A DNA stretch of 64,000 bases, taken from NCBI GenBank assembly GCA_002403155.1, contig DHHF01000008.1, positions 124,001-188,000 of the forward strand, in the 5' to 3' direction. This DNA is from Sulfurovum sp. UBA4779 (lineage in GTDB: Bacteria; Campylobacterota; Campylobacteria; Campylobacterales; Sulfurovaceae). A program made the position numbers and the translations under genes. Shown here in pieces: positions 8,398-17,100 of the stretch. The notes beneath the pieces were generated by a model, which saw only the letters and a program-made list of their open reading frames with translations, had not been told where the DNA came from and did no database searches. Each line of letters opens with the position of its first letter. Position 1 is the stretch's first letter.

Positions 8398-9171
8398 CTA
8401 TTGTTTGGCTTGTCGGCGAATGGTGTCTAACAGTTCCAAAAACTCCTGTTTTTCCCTGTAGCCTCGAGTTTGGGCGATGATGGTGGTGCCGTCGGATTTG
8501 ATAAAGTAAAAAGAGGGTGTTCCCAATGATTGCATCCCTAATGGAAGTTTTTCGAGCGCCACGTCAGTTTTGACTACGACAAAATCTTTAAGCAGCGCTT
8601 CTACCACCTCTTTTTCGACCATTACTTCCCTATCCATCTTGATGCACCATTTGCAATAAGGCAAAACCCCCCTGATCATGATGATTTTGTTTTCTTGTTT
8701 GGCTAATGCTTTTGCTTTTTCAAAATCGACAGCCGGGGCACTGTGTTCGATCACCATTGCTTCGTCATAGTCAAAAATAAAATTGCTCAATGCTTCTATC
8801 TCTTCTTCGTTAAGCCGGCCTTCCATACTTGGCATGGCAGGGAAGAATTTTGTCATCTCTGAGGGGACGACATTTTTCTTTCGATGGGGAGCAGCGATAT
8901 AATCTTCGACAAATGCTTCCACTTCCATACGCTGAGTCTCCTCATCGGCTTTTAAATCCCCGATATTCATGCGTACGCCGTAAGAGAGCTGATTGAGCGT
9001 GGGCGCTTTGAGATTCAAAAGGGTATTGTTGCTTTGCGCATTTCTTTTGAGTTCATTGAAAGGAATGTAATAGTCATGACAGGAAGCACATTTGGTATCA
9101 AATATCTCTTTGCCTTCCATCCCGAACAACAGCGAATATCCAATGGCTATCAGCCACCCCATTTTTTTCAT
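8398..9171 (-). CDS. Cytochrome c-thioredoxin fusion protein
   Basis: A 257-residue secreted protein. After a signal peptide (about residues 1-17) a monoheme cytochrome c domain carries CASCH at residues 28-32, with methionines around 106-116 (SEMTKFFPAMPSM) as possible distal heme ligands. From about residue 145 a thioredoxin-like domain follows with a CKWC motif at 173-176 and a cis-Pro segment GTPSFYF. Such a protein could link c-type heme electron transfer to periplasmic disulfide chemistry, as in SoxW-like or heme-ligation helper proteins. AGGAGCAG precedes the ATG at 9171. It is convergent with the sensor kinase gene and divergent from rlmH. Confidence 0.8.
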   Translation of the reverse strand: MKKMGWLIAIGYSLLFGMEGKEIFDTKCASCHDYYIPFNELKRNAQSNNTLLNLKAPTLNQLSYGVRMNIGDLKADEETQRMEVEAFVEDYIAAPHRKKNVVPSEMTKFFPAMPSMEGRLNEEEIEALSNFIFDYDEAMVIEHSAPAVDFEKAKALAKQENKIIMIRGVLPYCKWCIKMDREVMVEKEVVEALLKDFVVVKTDVALEKLPLGMQSLGTPSFYFIKSDGTTIIAQTRGYREKQEFLELLDTIRRQAKQ

Positions 9172-9270
9172 GAACTGCTCCTTTGTTTTGTTAAATCATA
9201 GCAAAAAATACAAAATGACTCAACTGCCGCTGAAGGTTTGAGCAGAAGTTTAATGGACGATTGTCTTTGT

Positions 9271-9289
9271 TATAGTGTACAATTGCATT
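9271..9289 (+). promoter_or_regulatory. rlmH promoter with an 18-base element repeated at 41083
   Basis: An extended -10 box TGTTATAGT (hexamer at 9271-9276) lies 30 bases before rlmH. Bases 9272-9289, ATAGTGTACAATTGCATT, recur exactly at 41083-41100. This suggests a shared core-promoter or operator element. Confidence 0.45.
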
Positions 9290-9306
9290 ATTGAAAAGGG
9301 TATGAG

Positions 9307-9768
9307 ATGAAAATTAATGTGATCGTCATAGACAAAAAAGGCAAAGAAACGCTTTATGCACCGCTGATAGAGCACTACAAGAAGATTGCCAAACCGTTTG
9401 CAAAAGTAGAGGTAATAGAAATTTTTGACAAAGATATCGCTAAAGCACAAGAGCATTCCGTGCTTGCAGCCCAGCGTTCTTATAGCAGTGCTTTGCAAAA
9501 ATATCTCAATGGGGGGATTAGCATTGCGTTGGACCCTTCATCCAAAGAGGTGGACAGTTTTGAATTTGCAAAATTGCTTAAGGATAATGCCGAGATAAAC
9601 TTCTTTATCGGCGGCGCTTACGGGTTTGAAAAGGATTTTTTGATTAAATGTAATAATGCTATATCATTTGGTAAAATTACGCTTTCACATAAGCTGGTGA
9701 AAGTGGTATTGCTGGAGCAGATATTCAGAGGTCTTGCCATCAATCACAATCACCCATATCACAAATAG
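9307..9768 (+). CDS. rlmH: 23S rRNA (pseudouridine1915-N3)-methyltransferase RlmH
   Basis: A 153-residue SPOUT-class methyltransferase that uses S-adenosylmethionine to methylate pseudouridine 1915 in helix 69 of 23S rRNA. The length and the C-terminal SAM-knot motifs FFIGGAYGFEKD and ISFGKITLSHKLVKVVLLEQIFRG are family-typical. The ATG at 9307 is preceded by AAAGGGTATGAG. It heads a block followed by dksA-like, membrane protein and dus genes, an order I recall from Campylobacter jejuni (Cj0126c-Cj0123c). Confidence 0.93.
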   Translation: MKINVIVIDKKGKETLYAPLIEHYKKIAKPFAKVEVIEIFDKDIAKAQEHSVLAAQRSYSSALQKYLNGGISIALDPSSKEVDSFEFAKLLKDNAEINFFIGGAYGFEKDFLIKCNNAISFGKITLSHKLVKVVLLEQIFRGLAINHNHPYHK

Positions 9769-9778
9769 GAACATATAC

Positions 9779-10135
9779 ATGCTTAGCAAATCTCAGTTAG
9801 AAGAGTTTAAAACAAAATTAATTGCAAGAAAGGCACAGATTGAGAAAAATCTCGCCGGAACGACACTTGAATTGGATGAAATGAGAAATCTTGATTTGAA
9901 TGATGAGGGGGATTATGCCGCAGCATCTGCAGAAAGTGCAGTCGATAGCGCTATTTTGATACAGCAGCGCAAAGAATTAAACGAAATTGAACTTGCTTTG
10001 GATAAAATAAAAAAAGGAACGTACGGGGTTTGTGAAATGTGCGAGGATCCTATAGGCCGCAAAAGGCTGGAGGTAAAAAACTTTGCACGGTTTTGTATCA
10101 CATGTCGGGAGATTAACGAAAAAAAACAAAAATAA
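9779..10135 (+). CDS. dksA: DksA/TraR-family zinc-finger regulator of RNA polymerase
   Basis: About 118 residues: an N-terminal coiled coil (LEEFKTKLIARKAQIEKNL, LDEMRNLDLNDEGDYAAAS) and a C-terminal zinc finger CEMCEDPIGRKRLEV...FCITCRE. DksA-like proteins enter the RNA polymerase secondary channel and, with ppGpp, adjust transcription of stable RNA and biosynthesis genes. The ATG at 9779 is preceded by AGGA at 9767-9770; the frame extends to 9734 inside rlmH but that N-terminus is not family-like. It is shorter than E. coli DksA (151 residues), as usual in epsilonproteobacteria. Confidence 0.88.
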   Translation: MLSKSQLEEFKTKLIARKAQIEKNLAGTTLELDEMRNLDLNDEGDYAAASAESAVDSAILIQQRKELNEIELALDKIKKGTYGVCEMCEDPIGRKRLEVKNFARFCITCREINEKKQK

Positions 10136-10146
10136 AAGGACAAAAT

Positions 10147-11184
10147 ATGAGAATAGGTCTATATATTTTTGCTGCGCTTATGCTTGCAGCAATTGTAGGG
10201 GCGTTTACAAATACAATCAATCCGAATAATTATCTTTTGGAAGTAAGGGGGATTCATTTTGATTTCCCTGTGGCGGTTTGGATTGTTTTGCCTATGCTTT
10301 TGTTGTTGGTGTTTACGGTAATGCATATGCTTTTTTACGGACTAAAAAATTATTTAAAATTAAAAAAATGGCAACGAGATGCAGCAGCGCTGGACGATGC
10401 ATTTTATTGGTCTTTGATCAATGAGCCCAAAGATCAAAAATATGTATTGGACGAGATAAAAAATTCGGCGATGCTGTTGAGTAAAGCTTCTATCGATATG
10501 AAGGAGGGTGTTGAAGGATTGAATCCGAGATTGGCAAAAATCATCAACCTTGTTCAAAAGATAAAAAACGGCGAATATGTAGACCTTAAAGAACATAAAA
10601 TAGCAAAACTGTTTAGCGAAAACAATCCCCTTTTGATACAAAACAGGCTGAATCGTTTAAAATTTGATAAAGAATTCGTAGAAGAAGTGATGAAGGCCCC
10701 TTCTTTGTTTTCTAAATCTGTCCAAAATAAAGCATTGGAAATTTTTGCAGCCCATGAAACTTTCTATAAAGCCCGCAAATATGCAAAAGTGTTTGATGTA
10801 AAAAATTTTAAAACGATGCTCAAAAGAGTTGAAGGCACAGAAGATATGGGCTTAAATATCGAAATCCTTAACGAGTTTATCGGCGGGTTAAAGCTTGAGT
10901 GCAGTGATTTTGTTTATGTTGCAAGCATTACAAAAAAACAATTTACGCCTGATCAAAATTTGATGCTTTTCAAAAAATATCAGCAAGACAATCCGAAGGC
11001 ACAAAATGCGTATCTTTATCTCCTTTTTGAATATGAGCTTTTGGAAGAAGCGGAAAAATATCTTGAAGAGCAGAATGAAAATGAATTTGTCAAATTTAGA
11101 GCACTGTATGAACTGAAGCAAGAGCATAAAAAATACAAATTAGATGATCTTGTAGAGATAGATACGATTTGCAATGATGCTTGA
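10147..11184 (+). CDS. Conserved membrane-anchored protein of unknown function
   Basis: A 345-residue protein with two N-terminal transmembrane helices (about residues 3-22 and 38-63) and a long charged cytoplasmic region of mostly helical character. I recognise no catalytic motif. Its place between dksA and dus matches the position of an uncharacterised membrane protein in C. jejuni (Cj0124c, from memory), so it appears to be a conserved lineage-specific family rather than an orphan. The start follows AAAAGGACAAAAT. The 3' end overlaps the dus gene by 11 bases. Confidence 0.75.
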   Translation: MRIGLYIFAALMLAAIVGAFTNTINPNNYLLEVRGIHFDFPVAVWIVLPMLLLLVFTVMHMLFYGLKNYLKLKKWQRDAAALDDAFYWSLINEPKDQKYVLDEIKNSAMLLSKASIDMKEGVEGLNPRLAKIINLVQKIKNGEYVDLKEHKIAKLFSENNPLLIQNRLNRLKFDKEFVEEVMKAPSLFSKSVQNKALEIFAAHETFYKARKYAKVFDVKNFKTMLKRVEGTEDMGLNIEILNEFIGGLKLECSDFVYVASITKKQFTPDQNLMLFKKYQQDNPKAQNAYLYLLFEYELLEEAEKYLEEQNENEFVKFRALYELKQEHKKYKLDDLVEIDTICNDA

Positions 11185-12127
11185 TTTTTCAAAACCCCTT
11201 TACGTGTTAGCCCCTCTTGCTGGCTACACGGATCTTCCTTTTCGTTCCGTTGTCAAAAAATTCGGTGCAGATTTGACTGTAAGCGAGATGATCAGCTCCA
11301 ATGCTCTTGCATTTAAAAGCCAAAAAACATTCAAAATGCTTGAAAAAAGCCCCCTTGAGAATCCCTATTCGGTACAGATAGCCGGATCGGATCAAAAAGT
11401 CATACGACAAGCCGTAGAGATGATCAATGAACAAGACGGGATAGATATTATTGATCTCAATTGCGGCTGTCCTGTTCCAAAAGTGGTGAACAATCTTGCA
11501 GGAAGCTCCTTGCTTACGGATCTGCCAAAGATGGCACAGACGATTGAAACGATCAAAAAATATTCTACCAAGCCATATACTTCCGTTAAAATCCGTTTGG
11601 GTTTTGAAAGTAAAAACCATATAGAGATTGCAAAAATTTGCGAAGCCAGCGGAGCTGATTTTATTGCGGTGCATGGCAGAACAAGGCAGGGCAAATTTAA
11701 AGCGCCTGTAGATTACGATGCGATACGCGAAGTCAGACAGGCTGTATCGATACCCGTGATCGCCAATGGAGATATCGATACTCCCCAAAAAGCCAGATGG
11801 GTGCTTGAGTATACGGGCGCAGACGGGATTATGGTAGGGCGTGCAGCAGTAGGGAACCCTTGGATTTTCCATCAGATGAAAGAGGGGATGGAGCAGGTCT
11901 CTTCTGCACTTATCAAAGAAGTGGTGCTGGAACATTTTGACCAGATGCTTGCACACTATGGCAATTACGGTGCGATCCTTTTCCGCAAACATCTGCATAC
12001 GTACTCCAAGGCAGGCTATCAAGGCGCTTCGGCTTTTCGCGATCTTGTGAACCGGCTAGAAAACCCTCTTCAAATGAGAGAAGCGGCAGCTGATTTTTTT
12101 GCGCAGCCTTTTATATTTGCCAGGTAA
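11174..12127 (+). CDS. dusB: tRNA-dihydrouridine synthase
   Basis: A 317-residue FMN-dependent TIM-barrel enzyme that reduces uridines in the tRNA D-loop with NADPH. Seen motifs are the N-terminal LAPLAGYTDLPFRSVV, the catalytic cysteine segment IIDLNCGCPVPKV, AVHGRTRQGKFKAPVDY, VIANGDIDTP and the FMN phosphate-binding GADGIMVGRAAVGNPW. Subfamily assignment to DusB is by overall similarity and is less certain than the Dus identity. The start is ATG 11174 or 11177. Confidence 0.9.
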   Translation: MMLDFSKPLYVLAPLAGYTDLPFRSVVKKFGADLTVSEMISSNALAFKSQKTFKMLEKSPLENPYSVQIAGSDQKVIRQAVEMINEQDGIDIIDLNCGCPVPKVVNNLAGSSLLTDLPKMAQTIETIKKYSTKPYTSVKIRLGFESKNHIEIAKICEASGADFIAVHGRTRQGKFKAPVDYDAIREVRQAVSIPVIANGDIDTPQKARWVLEYTGADGIMVGRAAVGNPWIFHQMKEGMEQVSSALIKEVVLEHFDQMLAHYGNYGAILFRKHLHTYSKAGYQGASAFRDLVNRLENPLQMREAAADFFAQPFIFAR

Positions 12128-12134
12128 ATCAGGG

Positions 12135-12887
12135 TTGGCTAAACATCTTTTTCTGATCGGTTTCATTTTTTTCTTTTTTTCTGCCTGTTCGAAATCTAAG
12201 AACGCGGTAATTGCCCAAATTCCTGAGGCTTCCGGGATTTGCTACAATCAAAGCAGCGATACGCTATTGGTTGCCAATGATGAGGGGTCTGTGTATGAGA
12301 TTTCTACCGAAGGCAAGATATTGCGTCAGAAAAAATTGGGAGACTATGACCTTGAAGGGGTGGCGTGCGACGATAAAAACAACCGTCTTTATTTTGCAGC
12401 AGAAGAAAGCGGTACTGTTTTGGTTGTATCCTATGAAAATTTAAAAGTCATACAAACGATCAATGTGGCACAAAGTCTAAAAGGACTTATCGTGCTTCAG
12501 GATAAAAAACATGGGTTGGAAGGCATTGCCGTCAAGAATGGGTCTCTTTATCTTGCAAAACAATCCAAACAAAGAGATCCGGGCGACACTCCGTCGGTAG
12601 TAGTTAAAATCGACGGATTATTCAATGATCAGACCCCGATAAGCAAACGAATAGACCCTCAGCATAGCGATATATCGGGTTTGGCCATAGATAAAACATT
12701 TCTTTATATGGTAAGCGACAAACAAAACTGCCTTATACGATATGATCTTGCCAAAGATAAAGTGTTGTCTGTTAAAAAACTTCCTGTTTTTGCCCAAGAA
12801 GGGGTAGCGTTTGACAGCAAAGGCTACATTTATTTTGCAGATGATAAAGGCGAAGTACGAAAATATCCCCGGAGAGATTTTGAGTAA
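12135..12887 (+). CDS. SdiA-regulated-domain beta-propeller lipoprotein (YjiK-like)
   Basis: About 250 residues. The TTG at 12135 gives a lipoprotein signal peptide with lipobox FFFSAC; the frame extends to 12099 within dus. The mature part consists of beta-propeller blades with repeats such as EASGICYNQSSDTLLVANDEG, YDLEGVACDDKNNRLYFAAE, HGLEGIAVKNGSLYLAKQ and DISGLAIDKTFLYMVSDKQ, matching the SdiA-regulated / esterase-like phytase group. Probably anchored on the periplasmic face. Biochemical role is unknown; binding of a small ligand is the usual guess for this fold. Confidence 0.75.
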   Translation: MAKHLFLIGFIFFFFSACSKSKNAVIAQIPEASGICYNQSSDTLLVANDEGSVYEISTEGKILRQKKLGDYDLEGVACDDKNNRLYFAAEESGTVLVVSYENLKVIQTINVAQSLKGLIVLQDKKHGLEGIAVKNGSLYLAKQSKQRDPGDTPSVVVKIDGLFNDQTPISKRIDPQHSDISGLAIDKTFLYMVSDKQNCLIRYDLAKDKVLSVKKLPVFAQEGVAFDSKGYIYFADDKGEVRKYPRRDFE

Positions 12888-12974
12888 CAAGATCAGTATC
12901 TCTAGTGCGCTGCTTCTGCAATTGATGGCAGATGCAGAAGCAAAAGGCTTTAGCTATCAATTCAACATTAAAAA

Positions 12975-12983
12975 TGCTATAAT
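12975..12983 (+). promoter_or_regulatory. Extended -10 promoter of the TauE/SafE gene
   Basis: TGCTATAAT (TGn plus a perfect TATAAT at 12978-12983) lies 27 bases before the ATG at 13011. No good -35 is evident, which is common for the vegetative sigma factor of epsilonproteobacteria. Confidence 0.5.
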
Positions 12984-13010
12984 TTCCCCTTTAAAATAAG
13001 GGATAACGGA

Positions 13011-13748
13011 ATGTTGGTCGAATTGGGTATCGTCGGTATCATTGTAGGTGTGATGTCCGGTTTTTTCGGCATAGGCGGCGGCACCGTCAGTGTGCCCATA
13101 CTGCTTTATCTGGGATTTGATATTAAAGAGGCGATCGGTATTTCGGTAATGCAGATGACGGTAAGCTCCTTTGCCGGAGCGCTCATCCATCGCAAAAAAC
13201 AGACATACAACCCGTCTCAAATGCAGTATTTCGGTTATGGCGGCATCGTGGGTGCAGTGGCGGGCGGATATCTGGTGAAAGTACTTGATGCATCGCTTTT
13301 GGGATGGTTTTTTCTCTCTTTGGTAGTGTTTACTTTGGTGCGGCTTTTTTTCTCCAATCCGATACCGGTACATGCCGAAATTATTAATCGTCCTTTGTAT
13401 ATGCTCATAGGGGCAGGCATCGGTGTTTTTTCAGGGATGCTGGGGGTTGGAGGGTCCATTCTGATGACACCTGTCTTGGTAAGCTTTTTGGGGTTTCCTC
13501 TCAAAAAGGCTTCGGCAGTCGGCCTTTTTTATGTCATGTTTACTTCTCTTTCGTCATTTATAACCCTTTCGTGGTTTGGAATGGTCAACTTTCAGGCCGG
13601 AGCCTTTATGGCTTTTGGCTCATTGATCGGGATTTGGGCGGGTATTTGGATGCTGCAAAAGATCAAAATAACCCGGTATAAACAGATCTTGGTTGCTTTT
13701 TATGTCGTGATATTGATGGTTACGGCAAATAAATTATTTTTAGGTTAA
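13011..13748 (+). CDS. TauE/SafE-family permease
   Basis: A 245-residue integral membrane protein with about eight hydrophobic helices and the duplicated family motif GxxSGFFGIGGGTVSVPIL near residue 15, echoed by GVFSGMLGVGGSILMTPVL near residue 140. The family exports sulfite, sulfoacetate or other organosulfonates across the inner membrane; in a sulfur-metabolising host sulfite export would make sense, but the substrate is inference. It ends six bases before uvrA. Confidence 0.85.
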   Translation: MLVELGIVGIIVGVMSGFFGIGGGTVSVPILLYLGFDIKEAIGISVMQMTVSSFAGALIHRKKQTYNPSQMQYFGYGGIVGAVAGGYLVKVLDASLLGWFFLSLVVFTLVRLFFSNPIPVHAEIINRPLYMLIGAGIGVFSGMLGVGGSILMTPVLVSFLGFPLKKASAVGLFYVMFTSLSSFITLSWFGMVNFQAGAFMAFGSLIGIWAGIWMLQKIKITRYKQILVAFYVVILMVTANKLFLG

Positions 13749-13754
13749 AAAACG

Positions 13755-16610
13755 ATGGATATGATTAAGATTTTTGGGGCAAAAGAAAACAATTTAAAAA
13801 ATATAGATTTGCAAATCCCGAAAAATAAATTGGTGGTATTTACAGGGATCAGCGGAAGCGGTAAATCAACTTTGGCTTTTTCTACACTCTATGCAGAAGG
13901 CCAGCGCCGCTATATCGAATCGCTTTCTTCCTATGCCAGACAATTTTTGGGACAGGTTGGAAAACCCAATGTGGATAAGATAGAAGGGTTGACTCCGGCA
14001 ATTGCGATAGATCAAAAAACAACTTCTAAAAATCCCCGTTCAACAGTAGGCACGATCACTGAAATTTATGATTATCTCAGGCTGCTGTTTGCCCGGGTAG
14101 GAAAACAGTATTGCCATCACTGCGGCAAACCTATCTCTTCCATGTCTGCAAGCGACATTATAGAAGAGGTACTGAAATTTCCCGAGGGGGCCAAACTGGT
14201 GATTATGGCACCTTTGGTAAAAGAGAAAAAAGGCTCATTTGCAGACATGCTTGAATCCTTACGCCATAAAGGCTATGTGCGTGCGATGATCGATGGGGTT
14301 GCAGTCCGTCTGGATGAAGAGATAGAACTTTCAAAAACAAAAAAGCATACCATTAAAGTGATCATCGATAGGGTGGCGGTAAAAGAGGAAAACCGTGACC
14401 GTATAGGCCAGGATGTCGAAAAAGCACTCAAAGAGAGCTACGGCGAGATGGAAATTGAGGTGCTTAATTTTGAAGAGATGGGGCTTGAGAGTGAGCATTT
14501 TCATTATTCTGAACATTTGGCCTGTTTTGACTGCAAGATCAGCTTTGAACCGTTGGAGCCCGTAAGCTTTTCGTTTAACTCTCCCAAAGGAGCATGTCCG
14601 GCTTGTGACGGGCTGGGCATCAAATATGCGATTGATCTTAAAAAGATCATAGATTCTGATGTGAGCATAGACAATGGTGCGATCAAGATCATGTACGGAT
14701 TTAACAAAAGCTATTATGTCAAATTTTTGACGGCATTTTGCCGGCAAAACGATATTGACACCCAAATTCCTTACGGAGAACTTCCGCAATTTCAGCAAAA
14801 AGCAATACTCTACGGGGTAGGCGGCACAGTTGATTTTATTTGGAAAAAACATAAGCTTAGCCGTGAGTGGCCGGGTGTTGTCCGATTTGCGCACGATATG
14901 TTTAAAGAAGAAAAAGATCTGGCAGAATATATGACCGAAAAGATATGCGACCAGTGCCAAGGGCATAGGCTCAAAGCAAGCTCTTTGGCAGTAAAGGTAG
15001 CAGATAAAAACATAGCAGATATCGTGGGTATGCCGATCGAAAAAAGCTATGATTATTTTACAGACAAGAAAAATTTTTCACATTTGAACGAACAGCAAAG
15101 TATGATAGCGCGCTCTATTCTCAAAGAGATCGAAGAGCGGCTGTTTTTTTTATATGATGTCGGGCTGGGGTACCTTTCGCTGAGCCGTGATGCCAGAACG
15201 ATATCCGGCGGCGAAGCGCAGCGTATTCGTATCGCTTCCCAGATAGGCTCGGGTTTGACGGGCGTGATGTATGTGCTTGATGAGCCCAGCATCGGATTGC
15301 ATGAGCGCGATACGATGAAGCTTATCCGTACGTTAAATTCCCTTCGCGACAAAGGAAATTCCGTATTTGTCGTAGAACATGACAAAGAGACGATATTGGC
15401 AGCCGATTATATCGTCGATATCGGGCCCGGAGCAGGCAAATACGGCGGAAATGTTGTCTTTTCCGGAAAAGTTGATAAGCTGGCGAACGCAAAAACGCTG
15501 ACGGCAGAGTATATGTTTGGAAAAAAAGAGATAAGCTATACCCATGATAAACCGCAGAATGAATGGTTAGAGATCAAAAATGTAACATTAAATAATATCA
15601 ATAATCTTTCGGTGAAAATCCCTTTGCAAAATTTTGTCTGTGTTGCAGGCGTAAGCGGAAGCGGCAAGAGTTCGCTCATTTTGCAGACATTGCTGCCTGT
15701 AGCCAGAGAGCTGCTCAATCATGCCAGAAAAGTCAATAAAGTAGACGGAGTAGAGATCGATGGACTTGAAAAACTGGATAAGGTGATTTATCTTGATCAA
15801 AGCCCCATAGGCCGCACACCAAGGAGCAATCCCGCAACCTATACGGGGATTATGGATGAGATAAGAAAACTTTTTGCCCAAACCAAAGAAGCGGAACTCC
15901 GCGGCTATAAAATAGGCCGTTTTTCCTTTAATGTGAAGGGCGGAAGATGTGAGAAATGCCAAGGAGAGGGGCAGATTAAGATCGAAATGCACTTTTTGCC
16001 TGATGTCCTTGTCTGCTGCGATGCCTGTAAAGGAAGACGATACAATGCACAAACGCTTCAGGTGCATTATAAGGGCAAATCCATTGCCGATGTGCTCTCT
16101 ATGAGTGTGGGAGAGGCTTTGGAATTTTTTAAAGCCATTCCTGCCATCGCCGGCAAATTAAAAACATTGGCCGACGTCGGGCTTGATTATATCGCTTTGG
16201 GACAAAATGCGACGACGCTTTCAGGGGGAGAAGCGCAGCGTATCAAACTGAGCAAGGAGCTTAGCCGCAAAGATACGGGACGGACCCTTTATATTTTGGA
16301 TGAGCCTACCACCGGACTGCATTTTGCCGATGTGGATAGATTGACGGGGGTACTGCATCATTTGGTGGATTTGGGCAATTCCGTAGTCGTCATCGAGCAC
16401 AATCTTGACATGATAAAAAACGCAGACTACATCATCGATATGGGGCCTGAGGGCGGAAACAAAGGAGGGCTTGTCGTTGCGGCCGGATCCCCTGAGAAAT
16501 TGGCAAAAGAGTATCACAAAACAGGCAGCTATACGGGCGAATATCTTGCAAAAGAGCTGCAGCAGATGCACGAACGCACTGTTTTGCCGCAGCCTAAAAG
16601 CAAAAAATGA
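13755..16610 (+). CDS. uvrA: Excinuclease ABC subunit A
   Basis: A 951-residue nucleotide excision repair damage sensor. Two ABC ATPase modules are visible: Walker A motifs GISGSGKST (about residue 32) and GVSGSGKSS (about residue 635), two LSGGEAQRI/ISGGEAQRI signatures and Walker B segments VLDEPSIGLH and ILDEPTTGLH. Zinc-binding pairs occur at CHHCGK, CDQCQG and the C-terminal CEKCQGEG/CDACKGRR finger. Length is normal. It dimerises, loads UvrB at lesions and hydrolyses ATP. The start at 13755 (ATGGATATG) is close behind the TauE-like gene, suggesting readthrough. Confidence 0.97.
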   Translation: MDMIKIFGAKENNLKNIDLQIPKNKLVVFTGISGSGKSTLAFSTLYAEGQRRYIESLSSYARQFLGQVGKPNVDKIEGLTPAIAIDQKTTSKNPRSTVGTITEIYDYLRLLFARVGKQYCHHCGKPISSMSASDIIEEVLKFPEGAKLVIMAPLVKEKKGSFADMLESLRHKGYVRAMIDGVAVRLDEEIELSKTKKHTIKVIIDRVAVKEENRDRIGQDVEKALKESYGEMEIEVLNFEEMGLESEHFHYSEHLACFDCKISFEPLEPVSFSFNSPKGACPACDGLGIKYAIDLKKIIDSDVSIDNGAIKIMYGFNKSYYVKFLTAFCRQNDIDTQIPYGELPQFQQKAILYGVGGTVDFIWKKHKLSREWPGVVRFAHDMFKEEKDLAEYMTEKICDQCQGHRLKASSLAVKVADKNIADIVGMPIEKSYDYFTDKKNFSHLNEQQSMIARSILKEIEERLFFLYDVGLGYLSLSRDARTISGGEAQRIRIASQIGSGLTGVMYVLDEPSIGLHERDTMKLIRTLNSLRDKGNSVFVVEHDKETILAADYIVDIGPGAGKYGGNVVFSGKVDKLANAKTLTAEYMFGKKEISYTHDKPQNEWLEIKNVTLNNINNLSVKIPLQNFVCVAGVSGSGKSSLILQTLLPVARELLNHARKVNKVDGVEIDGLEKLDKVIYLDQSPIGRTPRSNPATYTGIMDEIRKLFAQTKEAELRGYKIGRFSFNVKGGRCEKCQGEGQIKIEMHFLPDVLVCCDACKGRRYNAQTLQVHYKGKSIADVLSMSVGEALEFFKAIPAIAGKLKTLADVGLDYIALGQNATTLSGGEAQRIKLSKELSRKDTGRTLYILDEPTTGLHFADVDRLTGVLHHLVDLGNSVVVIEHNLDMIKNADYIIDMGPEGGNKGGLVVAAGSPEKLAKEYHKTGSYTGEYLAKELQQMHERTVLPQPKSKK

Positions 16611-16622
16611 TAGTCTATGGAC

Positions 16623-16973
16623 TCATTCTTTGGTATAGAATGAAAGAGCGTGTTTGACGATCAGAAGAAGGATGGATGCGGCGATCACTTCATAGCCGAC
16701 CAGCCAGCTCATGATAAAAAACAAATCGTCATTCAAAGACAAAAAAATATTATAATCCATTTCAGATAGAAAAAAAAGAAAAACAAAGCCGGCAAAATAG
16801 GGTAAAAAAATGACATAGAGGCCCAGTAAAGGCAGCTCCCATCCTTCTGGCAAAAAAATCGGGGTATTGGACAAATGTACTTCTTGATGCAAAAAGGTTC
16901 TTATCTCTTTACGCTTTTTTAATGTTTTGCTTTTATGCGCCAAATGATTTTGATCTAATATATGCGGATCCAA
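16623..16973 (-). CDS. Small membrane protein of unknown function
   Basis: A 116-residue protein with a charged, Lys/His-rich N-terminus of about 40 residues and two hydrophobic helices (LGLYVIFLPYFAGFVFLFFL and FIMSWLVGYEVIAASILLLI). I do not recognise the family. It starts at TTG 16973, preceded by a strong AGGAGGGGAG. Convergent with uvrA and divergent from polA across an AT-rich 127-base gap that holds promoters for both. Confidence 0.6.
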   Translation of the reverse strand: MDPHILDQNHLAHKSKTLKKRKEIRTFLHQEVHLSNTPIFLPEGWELPLLGLYVIFLPYFAGFVFLFFLSEMDYNIFLSLNDDLFFIMSWLVGYEVIAASILLLIVKHALSFYTKE

Positions 16974-17073
16974 AGCTCTCCCCTCCTTTTAATTTTTATA
17001 TTTATTAATTATATTAACAAAAACTTAAAGTATTTTTAAATTAAAAACGGGCCGTTTCTAACAAAGAATAGGC

Positions 17074-17079
17074 TAAAAT
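17074..17079 (+). promoter_or_regulatory. Candidate -10 box of polA
   Basis: TAAAAT at 17074-17079 lies 21 bases before the TTG start at 17101; AAGGCAGG between them can serve as ribosome binding site. The gap also holds a near-palindrome AAACGGGCCGTTT at 17044-17056. Confidence 0.35.
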
Positions 17080-17100
17080 AAAAAAAACATAAGGCAGGCC

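Noticed and set aside
12811..12999. 62-codon frame between the propeller lipoprotein and the TauE/SafE gene
   Set aside because: It overlaps the end of the lipoprotein gene out of frame and runs through a strong extended -10 promoter (12975-12983); no ribosome binding site or recognisable protein.
17044..17056. AAACGGGCCGTTT as a polA operator or terminator
   Set aside because: The arms are contiguous with almost no loop and lie in an AT-rich divergent region; too little to call.
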